Shown: positions 44,419 through 57,814, counted from the stretch's first letter. The stretch is 64,000 nucleotides of DNA from Physella acuta (GCF_028476545.1 NW_026731879.1:469501-533500), one strand, 5' to 3'. A program made the numbers and translations. Notes: generated by a model not told the origin, from the letters alone.

Positions 44419-45022
44419 GAAAGTACAGGCGCTTAACACTAACTTGCAAACACATTTGAATGAGTGATGGAAAAAAACTTTTCTACTTTTACCTTAACAG
44501 CCAGTTAAAAAATAATAGAGGTGTATTTTCAAAAACCACTCTTCATGATCCCCATATTTCTTGAATTCATGTCGGTTATCTAATACAGTTGGCATCAATC
44601 TAAAGAGACACAGATCTGTCATTCATTAGCGTGCGGCGTCGGCCCGGGTGGGAGGATATCTGTCAGCAAACCCCGCCCCCCCCCCACCCTCCCCCTCCCC
44701 CTTCCGGCTGTTCACATGACGTTTAATACTCTTACCTCCCCTTGAAAGAAAATCGAGAGGTTTTAAATTCTTGCTTCTTCATCGGACTAACACACACTTC
44801 CCACCCCACACCCCCACACACCCCACCCCCACACACCCCACCCCCACATACCCCCAGCCCATACACCCCCACACACCCACACACACACAATCCCAGTGGC
44901 ACACAATGTGAATGTAAGGGTAAAAATACAACTTTACAGTCGGGGTATGAGCGGAAGTCGTGTAATTAAGATTAATGATCTTGATTAGTAATGGTGAGTA
45001 TACACGCTCCATCACACAGTGG
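44419..45022. other. unique non-coding stretch with C/A-rich tract
   Basis: C-rich tract near 44674-44702 and (CACACACCCCACCC)n near 44790-44890. No gene is seen. Confidence 0.5.
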
Positions 45023-45935
45023 CGGTAATTACACAACTAGCACAATGTTCATCTCACAGTGAACTAAAACAGGGGCGGTAATTACACAACTAGCACAATG
45101 TTCATCTCACAGTGAACTAAAACAGGGGCGGTAATTACACAACTAGCACAATGTTCATCTCACAGTGAACTAAAACAGGGGCGGTAATTACACAACTAGC
45201 ACAATGTTCATCTCACAGTGAACTAAAACAGAGGCGGTAATTACACAACTTGCACAATGTGCATCTCAGAGTGAACTAAAACAGGGGCGGTAATTACACA
45301 ACTAGCACAATGTTCATCTCACAGTGAACTAAAACAGTGGCGGTAATTACACAACTAGCACAATGTTCATCTCACAATGAACTAAAACAGGGGCGGTAAT
45401 TACACAACTAGCACAATGTTCATCTCACAATGAACTAAAACAGGGGCGGTAATTACACAACTAGCACAATGTTCATCTCACAGTGAACTAAAACAGGGGC
45501 GGTAATTACACAACTAGCACAATGTTCATCTCACAGTGAACTAAAACAGGGGCGGTAATTACACAACTAGCACAATGTTCATCTCACAGTGAACTAAAAC
45601 AGGGGCGGTAATTACACAACTTGCACAATGTTCATCTCCCAGTGAACTAAAACAGGGGCGGTAATTACACAACTTGCACAATGTTCATCTCACAGTGAAC
45701 TAAAACAGGGGCGGTAATTACACAACTAGCACAATGTTCATCTCACAGTGAACTAAAACAGGGGCGGTAATTACACAACTAGCACAATGTTCATCTCACA
45801 GTGAACTAAAACAGGGGCGGTAATTACACAACTTGCACAATGTTCATCTCACAGTGAACTAAAACAGGGGCGGTAATTACACAACTAGCACAATGTTCAT
45901 CTCACAGTGAACTAAAACAGGGGCGGTAATTACAC
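45023..45935. repeat. 53-bp minisatellite, ~17 copies
   Basis: CGGTAATTACACAACTAGCA, CAATGTTCATCTCACAGTGA, ACTAAAACAGGGG; 53 bp with very few substitutions (CTTGCAC, CACAATG, AGAGGCGG). Because 53 is not a multiple of 3 and TAA is present, no ORF is seen. Low divergence implies recent homogenisation. Confidence 0.96.
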
Positions 45936-46156
45936 CGATACTTATACCGCCATAAAATGTCTGTGCTTCGTCGGATGGCAAGATTTAAATGACGAGAATT
46001 TCGGTTTGTTTGGAAGGTGTAAAATAAAATTGTTTTAAGGTGAAAAACTAAAAGGTATGGTTCCAAAGGTAATAATTTTTAGTGTTTCGGCTTTAAGCAA
46101 AAGAAAAATGGCAGCTTTAAATACAGATGTTTAAATTTTGTTTCAAGTCATTCAGC

Positions 46157-49100
46157 TCTACCTCACTCTCTACCTCACTCTCTACCTCACTCTACCTCAC
46201 TCTCTACCTCACTCTCTACCTCACTCTACCTCACTCTCTACCTCACTCTCTACCTCACTCTACCTCACTCTCTACCTCACTCTCTGTCTCACTCTCTACC
46301 TCACTCTATACCTCACTCTACCTCACTCTCTACCTCACTCTCTGTCTCACTCTCTACCTCACTCTCTACCTCACTCTACCTCACTCTCTACCTCACTCTC
46401 TGTCTCACTCTCTACCTCACTCTCTACCTCACTCTACCTCACTCTACCTCACTCTACCTCACTCTCTACCTCACTCTCTACCTCACTCTCTACCTCACTC
46501 TCTACCTCACTCTACCTCACTCTCTACCTCACTCTCTACCTCACTCTCTACCTCACTCTACCTCACTCTACCTCACTCTCTACCTCACTCTACCTCACAC
46601 TCTACCTCACTCTCTACCTCACTCTCTACCTCAATCTCTACCTCACTCTCTACCTCACTCTCTACCTCACTCTACCTCACTCTACCTCACACTCTACCTC
46701 ACTCTCTACCTCACTCTCTACCTCACTCTACCTCACTTTCCACCTCACTCTACCTCACTTTCCACCTCACTCTCTACCTCACTCTACCTCACACTCTACC
46801 TCACTCTCTACCTCACTCTCTACCTCAATCTCTACCTCACTCTCTACCTCACTCTCTACCTCACTCTACCTCACTCTACCTCACACTCTACCTCACTCTC
46901 TACCCCACTCTCTACCTCACTCTACCTCACTTTCCACCTCACTCTACCTCACTTTCCACCTCACTCTCTACCTCACTCTCTACCTCACTCTCTACCTCAC
47001 TCTACCTCACTCTACCTCACTCTCTACCTCACTCTACCTCACTCTCTACCTCACTCTCTACCTCACTCTCTACCTCACTCTACCTCACTCTCTACATCAC
47101 TCTCTACCTCACACTCTACCTCACTCTCTACCTCACTCTCTACCTCAATCTCTACCTCAATCTCTACCTCACTCTCTACCTCACTCTCTACCTCACTCTC
47201 TACCTCACTTTCCACCTCACTCTACCTCACTTTCCACCTCACTCTCTACCTCACTCTACCTCACTTTCGTCCTCACTCTACCTCACTCTCCACCTCACAC
47301 TCTACCTCACTCTCTACCTCACTCTCTACCTCACTCTCTACCTCACTCTACCTCACTCTCTACCTCACTCTCTACCTCACACTCTACCTCACTCTCTACC
47401 TCACACTCTACCTCACTCTACCTCACTCTCTACCTCACTCTCTACCTCACTCTCTACCTCACTCTCTACCTCACTCTCTACCTCACTCTCTACCTCACTC
47501 TACCTCACTCTCTACCTCACTCTCTACCTCACTCTCTACCTCACTCTCTACCTCACTCTCTACCTCACTCTCTACCTCACTCTCTACCTCACACTCTACC
47601 TCACTCTCTACCTCACTCTCTACCTCACTCTCTACCTCAATCTCTACCTCAATCTCTACCTCACTCTCTACCTCACTCTACCTCACTCTCTACCTCACTC
47701 TCTGCCTCAGTCTCTACCTCACTCTCTACCTCACTCTACCTCACTCTCTACCTCACTCTACCTCACTCTCTACCTCACTCTCTACCTCACTCTCTACCTC
47801 ACTCTCTACCTCACTCTACCTCACTCTCTACCTCACTCTACCTCACTCTCTACCTCACTCTCTACCTCACTCTCTACCTCACTCTACCTCACTCTACCTC
47901 ACTCTCTACCTCAATCTCTACTTCACTCTACCTCACTCTTTACCTCACTCTCTACCTCAATCTACCTCACTCTACCTCACTCTACCTCACTCTCTACCTC
48001 ACTCTCTACCTCACTCTCTACCTCACTCTCTACCTCACTCTACCTCACTCTCTACCTCACTCTACCTCACTCTACCTCACTCTCTACCTCACTCTACCTC
48101 ACTCTCTACCTCACTCTACCTCACTCTCTACCTCACTCTACCTCACTCTCTACCTCACTCTACCTCACTCTCTACCTCACTCTCTACCTCATTCTCTACC
48201 TCACACTCTACCTCACTCTCTACCTCACTCTCTACCTCACTCTCTACCTCAATCTCTACCTCACTCTCTACCTCACTCTACCTCACTCTCTACCTCACTC
48301 TCTACCTCACTCTCTACCTCACTCTCTACCTCACTCTACCTCACTCTCTACCTCACTCTACCTCACTCTACCTCACTCTACCTCACTCTCTACCTCACTC
48401 TCTACCTCACTCTACCTCACTCTCTACCTCACTCTACCTCACTCTCTACCTCACTCTACCTCACTCTCTACCTCACTCTACCTCACTCTCTACCTCACTC
48501 TCTACCTCACTCTCTACCTCACACTCTACCTCACTCTCTACCTCACTCTCTACCTCACTCTCTACCTCAATCTCTACCTCACTCTCTACCTCACTCTACC
48601 TCACTCTACCTCACTCTCTACCTCACTCTCTACCTCAATCTCTACCTCACTCTCTACCTCACTCTACCTCACTCTCTACCTCACTCTACCTCACTCTACC
48701 TCACTCTACCTCACTCTCTAACTCACTCTCTACCTCACTCTACCTCACTCTCTACCTCACTCTACCTCACTCTCTACCTCACTCTACCTCACTCTCTACC
48801 TCACTCTACCTCACTCTCTACCTCACTCTCTACCTCACTCTCTACCTCACACTCTACCTCACTCTCTACCTCACTCTCTACCTCAATCTCTACCTCACTC
48901 TCTACCTCACTCTCTACCTCACACTCTACCTCACTCTCTACCTCACTCTCTACCTCACTCTCTACCTCAATCTCTACCTCACTCTCTACCTCACTCTACC
49001 TCACTCTCTACCTCACTCTACCTCACTCTCTACCTCACTCTACCTCACTCTCTACCTCACTCTACCTCACTCTCTACCTCACTCTACCTCACTCTCTACC

Positions 49101-51265
49101 TCACTCTCTACCTCACTCTCTACCTCACTCTACCTCATTCTCTACCTCACTCTCTACCTCACACTACCTCACTCTCTACCTCACTCTCTACCTCACTCTC
49201 TACCTCAATCTCTACCTCAATCTCTACCTCACTCTCTACCTCACTCTACCTCACTCTCTACCTCACTCTCTACCTCACTCTCTACCTCACTCTCTACCTC
49301 ACTCTCTACCTCACTCTACCTCACTCTCTACCTCACTCTACCTCACTCTCTACCTCACTCTCTACCTCACTCTCTACCTCACTCTACCTCACTCTCTACC
49401 TCACTCTCTACCTCACTCTCTACCTCACTCTCTACCTCACTCTCTACCTCACTCTCTACCTCACTCTCTACCTCTCTCTACCTCACTCTACCTCACTCTA
49501 CCTCACTCTCTACCTCACTCTCTACCTCACTCTCTACCTCACTCTACCTCACTCTATCTCACTCTCTACCTCACTCTCTACCTCACTCTCTACCTCACTC
49601 TCTACCTCACTCTCTACCTCAATCTCTACCTCACTCTACCTCACTCTCTACCTCACTGTCTACCTCACTCTACCTCACTCTACCTCACTCTACCTCACTC
49701 TCTACCTCACTCTCTACCTCACTCTCTACCTCACTCTACCTCACTCTCTACCTCACTCTACCTCACTCTACCTCACTCTACCTCACTCTCTACCTCACTT
49801 TCCACCTCACTCTCTACCTCACTCTCTACCTCACTCTCTACCTCACTCTACCTCACTCTCTACCTCACTCTACCTCACTCTCTACCTCACTCTACCTCAC
49901 TCTCTACCTCACTCTACCTCACTCTCTACCTCACTCTCTACCTCACACTACCTCACTCTCTACCTCACTCTACCTCACTCTACCTCACTCTACCTCACTC
50001 TCTACCTCACTCTCTACCTCACTCTACCTCACTCTCTACCTCACTCTCTACCTCACTCTCTACCTCACTCTCTACCTCACTCTCTACCTCACTCTACCTC
50101 ACTCTCTACCTCACTCTCTACCTCACTCTCTACCTCACTCTACCTCACTCTCTACCTCACTCTCTACCTCACTCTACCTCACTCTCTACCTCACTCTCTA
50201 CCTCACTCTCTACCTCACTCTCTACCTCACTCTACCTCACTCTCTACCTCACTCTCTACCTCACTCTCTACCTCACTCTCTACCTCACTATACCTCACTC
50301 TCCACCTCACTCTCTACCTCACTCTCTACCTCAATCTACCTCACTCTACCTCACTCTACCTCACTCTACCTCACTCTACCTAACTCTACCTCACTCTCTA
50401 CCTCACTCTCTACCTCACTCCCTACCTCACTCTACCTCACTCTCTACCTCACTCTACCTCACTCTACCTCACTCTACCTCACTCTCTACCTCACTTTCCA
50501 CCTCACTCTCTACCTCACTCTCTACCTCACTCTCTACCTCACTCTACCTCACTCTCTACCTCACTCTACCTCACTCTCTACCTCACTCTCTACCTCACAC
50601 TACCTCACTCTCTACCTCACTCTACCTCACTCTACCTCACTCTACCTCACTCTACCTCACTCTCTACCTCACTCTCTACCTCACTCTCCACCTCACTCTC
50701 TACCTCACTCTCCACCTCACTCTCTACCTCACTCTACCTCACTCTACCTCACTCTACCTCACTCTCTACCTCACTCTCTACCTCACTCTCTACCTCACAC
50801 TACCTCACTCTCTACCTCACTCTACCTCACTCTACCTCACTCTACCTCACTCTACCTCACTCTCTACCTCACTCTCTACCTCACTCTCCACCTCACTCTC
50901 TACCTCACTCTCTACCTCAATCTACCTCACTCTACCTCACTCTACCTCACTCTCTACCTCACTCTCTACCTCACTCTCTACCTCACTCTCTACCTCACTC
51001 TACCTCACTCTCTACCTCACTCTACCTCACTCTACCTCACTCTACCTCACTCTCTACCTCACTTTCCACCTCACTCTCTACCTCACTCTCTACCTCACTC
51101 TACCTCACTCTACCTCACTCTACCTCACTCTACCTCACTCTCTACCTCACTCTCTACCTCACTCTACCTCACACTCTACCTCACTCTCTACCTCACTTTC
51201 CACCTCACTCTCTACCTCACTCTCTACCTCACTTTCCACCTCTCTCTACCTCACTCTACCTCACC
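46157..51265. repeat. 5.1-kb modular minisatellite of 10- and 12-bp units, roughly 460 copies
   Basis: TCTACCTCAC (10 bp) and TCTCTACCTCAC (12 bp) alternate irregularly throughout. Minor variants (TCTGTCTCAC, ACTCTACC, TTTCCACC, CAATCTCTACC) are clustered and recur in order, e.g. the CAATCTCTACC pair near 47150, 47640 and 49205. The plus strand has almost no G. Two plus frames are open for 864 and 1717 codons, giving only S, L, P, H, T and Y repeats. Confidence 0.97.
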
Positions 51266-52019
51266 CCCCTCGTGTGGGAGCGATCCTTTAAGCAGACGAC
51301 TCCTCACGTTGATCGCTCTATGCTGAGATCGACCCTATCTATACACGCCCCCCCCCCCCCCTTCAATTAACTAGAAACTTGACGGGCATGACAAGGCGCT
51401 ACCCCCCCAATGTAGGGTGACGTGGTGTGGAGGCTCCCCCCCCCCCCCCCCCCCCCCAGAGACGTGAACAAGATAACCTGCTCCAGCTCAACGTCGGACA
51501 AAACTGAACCAAATCTTATGTGTTAACATCTACATGACGTGCTATAGCTGCAGCGAGTCTAGCTACATCTACATGACGTGCTATTGCTGTAGCGAGTCTA
51601 ACTAAACTGAAGCAAATCTTATGTGTTAACATCTACATGACGTTCTATTGCTGCAGCGTGTCTAGCTACAACATCTACATGACGTGCTATTGCTGCAGCG
51701 AGTCTAACTACGACATCTACTTGATACGATTCAGCTAAATCTTCCTCGTGTCCTGTCAGGTGTGGATCTATGATCCCCTCAGATTGTCACTGGTCAGAAT
51801 AAACATCTTGTTGTGGGGAGGGAGGGGTTGTCAGGTCTCCTGAGATCCTCACTTGGGGAGGCCAAGGTTTCACGTCTGCCCAAGATCTGCACAAGATCTG
51901 CCCAAGATCTGGCTGGGATGGGCATGGGACAGTTACGTCGTTCCTCATCTATGACAAGATGATCGGTTAATGGGCCAAAATCACACAATTCGGGCCAAGT
52001 ATTTCACCATTTGGATCAT
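51266..52019. other. unique stretch with C runs and a four-copy local repeat
   Basis: C runs lie near 51346-51361 and 51437-51457. CATCTACATGACGTGCTATT then GCTGCAGCGAGTCTAACTA recurs four times at about 51527-51725 with variable spacing. CAAGATCTGC repeats near 51880-51910. No gene is seen. Confidence 0.6.
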
Positions 52020-52022
52020 CAA

Positions 52023-53030
52023 TTTCCTGCTACAGCCCACACAATGTCCTGCTACAGCCCACACAATGTCCTGCTACAGCCCACACAATGTCCTGCTACA
52101 TCTAGCCCACACAATGTCCTGCTACATCTAGCCCACACAATGTCCTGCTACAGCCCACACAATGTCCTGCTACAGCCCACACAATGTCCTGCTACAGCCC
52201 ACACAATGTCCTGCTACAGCCCACACAATGTCCTGCTACAGCCCACACAATGTCCTGCTACAGCCCACACAATGTCCTGCTACAGCCCACACAATGTCCT
52301 GCTACAGCCCACACAATGTCCTGCTACAGCCCACACAATGTCCTGCTACAGCCCACACAATGTCCTGCTACAGCCCACACAATGTCCTGCTACAACTAGC
52401 CCACACAATGTCCTGCTACAGTCCACACAATGTCCTGCTACAGTCCACACAATGTCCTGCTACAGCCCACACAATGTCCTGCTACAGCCCACACAATGTC
52501 CTGCTACAGCCCACACAATGTCCTGCTACAGCCCACACAATGTCCTGCTACAGTCCACACAATGTCCTGCTACAGCCCACAATGTCCTGCTACAGCCCAC
52601 ACAATGTCCTGCTACAACTAGCCCACACAATGTCCTGCTACAGTCCACACAATGTCCTGCTACAGTCCACACAATGTCCTGCTACAGCCCACACAATGTC
52701 CTGCTACAGCCCACACAATGTCCTGCTACAGCCCACACAATGTCCTGCTACAGCCCACACAATGTCCTGCTACAACTAGCCCACACAATGTCCTGCTACA
52801 GCCCACACAATGTCCTGCTACAGCCCACACAATGTCCTGCTACAGCCCACACAACGTCCTGCTACAGCCCACACAATGTCCTGCTACAGCCCACAATGTC
52901 CTGCTACAGCCCACACAATGTCCTGCTACAGCCCACACAATGTCCTGCTACAGCCCACACAATGTCCTGCTACAGTCCACACAATGTCCTGCTACAGCCC
53001 ACAATGTCCTGCTACAGCCCACACAATTTT
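52023..53030. repeat. 22-bp minisatellite with ~222-bp higher-order repeat, ~45 copies
   Basis: CAGCCCACACAATGTCCTGC+TA, 22 bp, with CAGTCCAC and ACTAGCCCAC variants and occasional loss of CA. The block starting ACTAGCCCACAC at 52395 with two following CAGTCCAC units recurs at 52617, about 222 bp (ten monomers) on, and a third ACTAGCCC unit is at 52775. Confidence 0.95.
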
Positions 53031-53356
53031 GTTCTCCTGTGTTCCAAACGCCTTCAGCCTTTGAGAGTATCCTATCCTTACAGAGCTTGTAAAATGGCGG
53101 TTTTGTCGGAAACTTTTTCTGGTGATTCAAACATTTTCATGTGCTCTAAATGTGACCTTTTACTTGCCTGACAAATGACCTATCATGTGACCTGGCATGT
53201 GACCTGTCATTTAACATGTCATTTGATCGTGTGTGTGTAAATGTGTGTGAGATCATGTGTGTGTATCTAGTTACCTGCCGACCCCCCCCCCCCCCCACCC
53301 AGTTCATGTGTTTGTGGAATTAACGGCTCGAGCGATTTTTAAAAACAATTGGACCC
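53031..53356. other. unique non-coding stretch
   Basis: TGACCTGTCATTT-like repeats near 53167-53230 and a C run (about 15) near 53282. No gene is seen. Confidence 0.5.
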
Positions 53357-53492
53357 ATTTTGTGTGTGTGTCCACACATTTTGTGTGTGTGTCCACACAT
53401 TTTGTGTGTGTGTCCACACATTTTGTGTGTGTGTTCACACATTTTGTGTGTGTGTCCACACATTTTGTGTGTGTGTCCACACATTTTGTGTG
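53357..53492. repeat. 21-bp minisatellite CATTTTGTGTGTGTGTCCAC+A, ~6.5 copies
   Basis: Nearly perfect copies, one with TTCACA. Open frames on both strands follow from the 21-bp period. Confidence 0.93.
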
Positions 53493-53699
53493 TGATTGTA
53501 AATGAACGCCTAAAGATTATGATAAGCTGCGCTAGGACCAAATGAAGAGCTTTTGAAATCAGTCAATGATCCAGATTAATGATTCATTAAAATTATAACT
53601 TGTTAATTGAGACAACAGTTAACTAATCAAATTTCGCGAGCACCTCGTGACGTTTTTAATCGATGTCATATCACGTGACACAGCCACGTATTTTAGCAG

Positions 53700-53970
53700 C
53701 ACTGTATGGTAGGTTGTAGTAGGTTGTAGTAGGTTGTAGTAGGTTGTAGTAGGTTGTAGTAGGTTGTAGCCGGTTGTAGTAGGTTGTAGTAGGTTGTAGT
53801 AGTTTGTAGTAGTTTGTAGTAGGTTGTAGTAGGTTGTAGCAGGTTGTAGCAGGTTGTAGCAGGTTGTAGTAGGTTGTAGTAGGTTGTAGTAGGTTGTAGT
53901 CGGTTGCATTTCAGCACCGTGTAGGTTGTATCAAATCGTCGTGTAGGTTGTAGTAGGTTGTAGTAGGTTG
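53700..53970. repeat. 10-bp minisatellite GTAGTAGGTT, ~25 copies
   Basis: AGGTTGTAGT repeats with AGTTTGTAGT and AGGTTGTAGC variants. A break at about 53900-53945 contains two copies of TTGTATCAAATCGTC/GTGTAGG-like sequence before the array resumes briefly. Confidence 0.94.
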
Positions 53971-54472
53971 TAGTACAGCATTGAATGCCAGAGGCAAACA
54001 TCAGATACGACCTCAGGGCATCGCCTTTAATCAAAAGTGGCCGGCGTAAAAACGAATCAAACTTTACATGAGGTTAATTGAAGCAATCAAATCCCAATCA
54101 GTCTGTGTTCCCTGATTCGTTTTGGTCGTGGACCTTCTGAGACTAAACACAACAGAGCGAGACGAAAATGACAAGCTTTATTTGATCACGTGTGAAGGGA
54201 AAGCCAATCAAGCGACGCCTGGGGAAATATATTTCCCGTTTAGGGGCCAATGGCGTTACGATTGGATGACGTAACAAAACAAATTCATGGGTGTAAGGGA
54301 TGGTGGGGGGTCGCATTATAACCATGCTAGTGGTAGGCGGGGTCAGGGTTGTCCTTTCACAAAACATGAGTGACGCCAGTAAGACGCCATTGAAGACGCG
54401 GCACCCAGGAACAGAAGAATAAACAAGAAAGGTCTCAGACCAGGTCTATAGTTAGACGTGATACAATATAGG
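53971..54472. other. unique non-coding stretch
   Basis: No gene is seen; it holds the regulatory candidate at 54186-54270. Confidence 0.5.
54186..54270 (+). promoter_or_regulatory. E-box/CCAAT dyad followed by further CCAAT and CRE-like sites
   Basis: TCACGTGT at 54186-54193, AGCCAATCA at 54202-54210 (10-bp gap to CCAAT), then AGCGACG. GGCCAATGGCG lies near 54245 and GATTGGATGACGTAAC, an inverted CCAAT abutting a CRE-like TGACGTAA, near 54259. It matches the 36127 dyad at the E-box, spacing, CCAAT flank and GACG. Function inferred. Confidence 0.38.
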
Positions 54473-56565
54473 GGACTGGAACCAATAACATGTGACATGG
54501 GGACTGGTACCAATGACATGTGACATGGGGACTGGAACCATTGACATTTGACATTGGGACTGGTACCAATGACATGTGACATGGGGACTGGAACCATTGA
54601 CATTTGACATGGGGACTAGTACTAATGACATGTGGCATGGGGACTGGAACCAATGACATGTGACATGGGGACTGGTACTAATGACATGTGGCATTGGGAC
54701 TGGAACCAATGACATGTGACATGGGGACTGGTACTAATGACATGTGGCATTGGGACTGGAACCAATGACATGTGACATGGGGACTGGTACTAATGACGTG
54801 TGACATGGGGACTGGTACCAATGACATGTGACATGGGGACTGGAACCATTGACATTTGACATGGGGACTAGTACTAATGACATGTGGCATGGGGACTGGT
54901 ACTAATGACATGTGACATGGGGACTGGTACTAATGACATGTGGCATGGGGACTGGTACTAATGACATGTGACATGGGGACTGGTACTAATGACATGTGAC
55001 ATGGGGACTGGTACTAATGACATGTGACATGGGGACTGGTACTAATGACATGTGACATGGGGACTGGTACTAATGACATGTGACATGGGGACTGGTACTA
55101 ATGACATGTGACATGGGGACTGGAACCATTGACATTTGACATGGGGACTGGTACTAATGACATGTGACATGGGGACTGGTACTAATGACATGTGACATGG
55201 GGACTGGTACTAATGACATGTGACATGGGGACTGGTGCTAATGACATGTGACATGGGGACTGGTACTAATGACATGTGACATGGGGACTGGTACTAATGA
55301 CATGTGACATGGGGACTGGAACCATTGACATTTGACATGGGGACTGGTACTAATGACATTTGACATGGGGACTGGTACTAATGACGTGTGACATGGGGAC
55401 TGGTACTAATGACATTTGACATGGGGACTGGAACCAATGACGTGTGACATGGGGACTGGTACTAATGACATGTGACATGGGGACTGGAACCATTGACATT
55501 TGACATGGGGACTGGTACTAATGACATGTGACATGGGGACTGGTACTAATGACATGTGACATGGGGACTGGTACTAATGACATGTGACATGGGGACTGGT
55601 ACTAATGACATGTGACATGGGGACTGGTACTAATGACATGTGACATGGGGACTGGAACCATTGACATTTGACATGGGGACTGGTACTAATGACATGTGAC
55701 ATGGGGACTGGTACTAATGACATGTGACATGGGGACTGGTACTAATGACATGTGACATGGGGACTGGAACCATTGACATTTGACATGGGGACTGGTACTA
55801 ATGACATGTGACATGGGGACTGGTACTAATGACATGTGACATGGGGACTGGTACTAATGACATGTGACATGGGGACTGGTACTAATGACATGTGACATGG
55901 GGACTGGTACTAATGACATGTGACATGGGGACTGGTACTAATGACATGTGACATGGGGACTGGTACTAATGACATGTGGCATGGGGACTGGTACTAATGA
56001 CATGTGACATGGGGACTGGTACTAATGACATGTGACATGGGGACTGGTACTAATGACGTGTGACATGGGGACTGGTACTAATGACATGTGACATGGGGAC
56101 TGGTACTAATGACATGTGACATGGGGACTGGTACTAATGACATGTGACATGGGGACTGGAACCAATAACATGTGACATGGGGACTGGTACTAATGACGTG
56201 TGACATGGGGACTGGTACTAATGACATGTGACATGGGGACTGGAACCAATAACATGTGACATGGGGACTGGTACTAATGACATGTGACATGGGGACTGGT
56301 ACTAATGACATGTGACATGGGGACTGGTACTAATGACATGTGACATGGGGACTGGAACCAATAACATGTGACATGGGGACTGGTACTAATGACATGTGAC
56401 ATGGGGACTGGTACTAATGACGTGTGACATGGGGACTGGTACTAATGACATGTGACATGGGGACTGGTACTAATGACGTGTGACATGGGGACTGCCACCA
56501 ATGACATGTGACATGGGGACTGGTACCAATGACATGTGACATGGGGACTGCCACCAATGACACAT
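54473..56565. repeat. 28-bp minisatellite, ~74 copies
   Basis: GGACTGGTACTAATGACATG then TGACATGG, 28 bp. The recurrent variant GGAACCATTGACATTTGACATGG appears about every 140-340 bp in the middle (e.g. 55121, 55318, 55487, 55649, 55764), and GGAACCAATAACATG in the right third (about 56157, 56231, 56354). This marks separate higher-order blocks. CATGTGACATG in the unit is a near-palindrome. Confidence 0.96.
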
Positions 56566-56639
56566 GAAGGCTGGCACCTATGACATGGGGGAGGTATTAA
56601 CGACATGACGTCGACAACCATCTGATGGAGCAGCAGTCT

Positions 56640-56785
56640 ACCGTTAAAACTCAAACCTCACCACAGTCTAGCGTTAAATCTCAAACCTCACCACAGTCTA
56701 CCGTTAAAACTCAAACCTCACCACAGTCTACCGTTAAAACTCAAACCTCACCAGCAGTCTACCGTTAAAACTCAAACTTTACAAG
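56640..56785. repeat. ~30-bp minisatellite CAGTCTACCGTTAAAACTCA+AACCTCACCA, 5 copies
   Basis: Five units, the second with CTAGCGTTAAATC and the fourth lengthened by one base. The sequence on to 57014 is unique and non-coding. Confidence 0.9.
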
Positions 56786-57014
56786 CGCTGGTTGAGCAGG
56801 TGTTCAACACATTTTTTACTCCCCCTTGTGGTGTAGATAACACGGCAAGATGTTGCTGCTTTCAGTTGATACGTTCAGTTTAAATTTTAATAAAACGAAC
56901 TGAGCCTGTGATCCTGAGTTTATTTGATCAATTTGTAGTCGTGAACAGAATGTTGTCAGACGATGGAGGTCAGGGGTCACGTTGATTTTTTTATGGAGGT
57001 TTTAGGAGAGGATG

Positions 57015-57142
57015 CAGAGTTTCTTCCAGACATTCAGGCTCCGTCCCCCACCCCCAACCCCCCCGAATAAAGTCTACCCCCCCCCCCCGAAAACTTCAAG
57101 TGCCCCCCCCCCCCCCGAGAAAAAAGTCTGGAAGAAAGACTG
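57015..57142 (-). mobile_element. G-run hAT-like MITE, worn copy
   Basis: The left end is CAGAGTTTCTTCCAGAC and the right end reverse-complemented is CAGTCTTTCTTCCAGAC. The flanking 8-mers AGAGGATG (57007-57014) and AGAGGACT (57143-57150) agree at six of eight positions. The interior on the minus strand has CTCGGGGG, a ~15-G run, CACTTGAAGTTTTCGGGG and GTAGACTTTATTCGGGG, matching the copy at 60643. Non-coding, 128 bp. Confidence 0.75.
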
Positions 57143-57175
57143 AGAGGACTAAGATCAAATTGGTAGTGTCATGGG

Positions 57176-57755
57176 CGCAGTTTGTAGCCGCAGTTTGTAG
57201 CCGCAGTTTGTAGCCCAAGTTTGTAGCCGCAGTTTGTAGCCCAAGTTTGTAACCCAAGTTTGTAACCCAAGTTTGTAGTCTATGTTTGCAGTCTATGTTT
57301 GTAGCCCAAGTTTGTAGTCTGTTTGTAGCCCCAGTTTGTAGCACAAGTTTGTAGTATATGTTTGTAGCCCAAATTTGTAGCGCAAGTTTGTAGCCCAATT
57401 TTGTAGTCTATGTTTGTAGCCCAAGTTTGTATCCCAAGTTTGTAGCCCAAGTTTGTAGTCTATGTTTGTTAGCGCAAGTTTGTAGATCAAGTTTGTAATC
57501 TATGTTTGTAGCCCAAAGTTTCTAGTCTATGTTTGTAGCCCAAGTTTGTAGTCTATGTTTGTTAGCTCAAGTTTGTAGCTCAAGTTTGTAGTCTATGTTT
57601 GTAGCCCAAGTTTGTAGCCCAAGTTTGTAGTCTATGTTTGTAGCCCAAGTTTGTATCCCAAGTTTGTAGCCCAAAGTTTCTAGTCTATGTTTGTAGCCCA
57701 AGTTTGTAGCTCAAGTTTGTAGTCTATGTTTGTAGCCCAAGTTTGTAATTTTGAC
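57176..57755. repeat. 13-bp minisatellite with two unit types, ~44 copies
   Basis: TTTGTAGCCCAAG and TTTGTAGTCTATG (13 bp each) alternate irregularly, with an early run of TTTGTAGCCGCAG. Occasional insertions (GTTAGCGCAAG, CCCAAAGTTTC) shift the phase. GCCCAAAGTTTCTAGTCTAT occurs at 57510 and 57670, so blocks were copied. Confidence 0.93.
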
Positions 57756-57814
57756 TGCCTTAGCGTCTCTATTTGATATAAATTGTAGCCATATGTGCAC
57801 CACCAAGGGACAGA

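Noticed and set aside
42643-44439. 598- and 577-codon minus frames and 533- and 337-codon plus frames
   Set aside because: Four overlapping frames over a 27-bp array; coding is not plausible for any one of them.
46138-51291. 1717-codon plus-strand open frame (and an overlapping 864-codon one)
   Set aside because: It consists only of S/L/P/H/T/Y repeats from a 10/12-bp array, is open in two frames at once, and has no flanking domain or signal.
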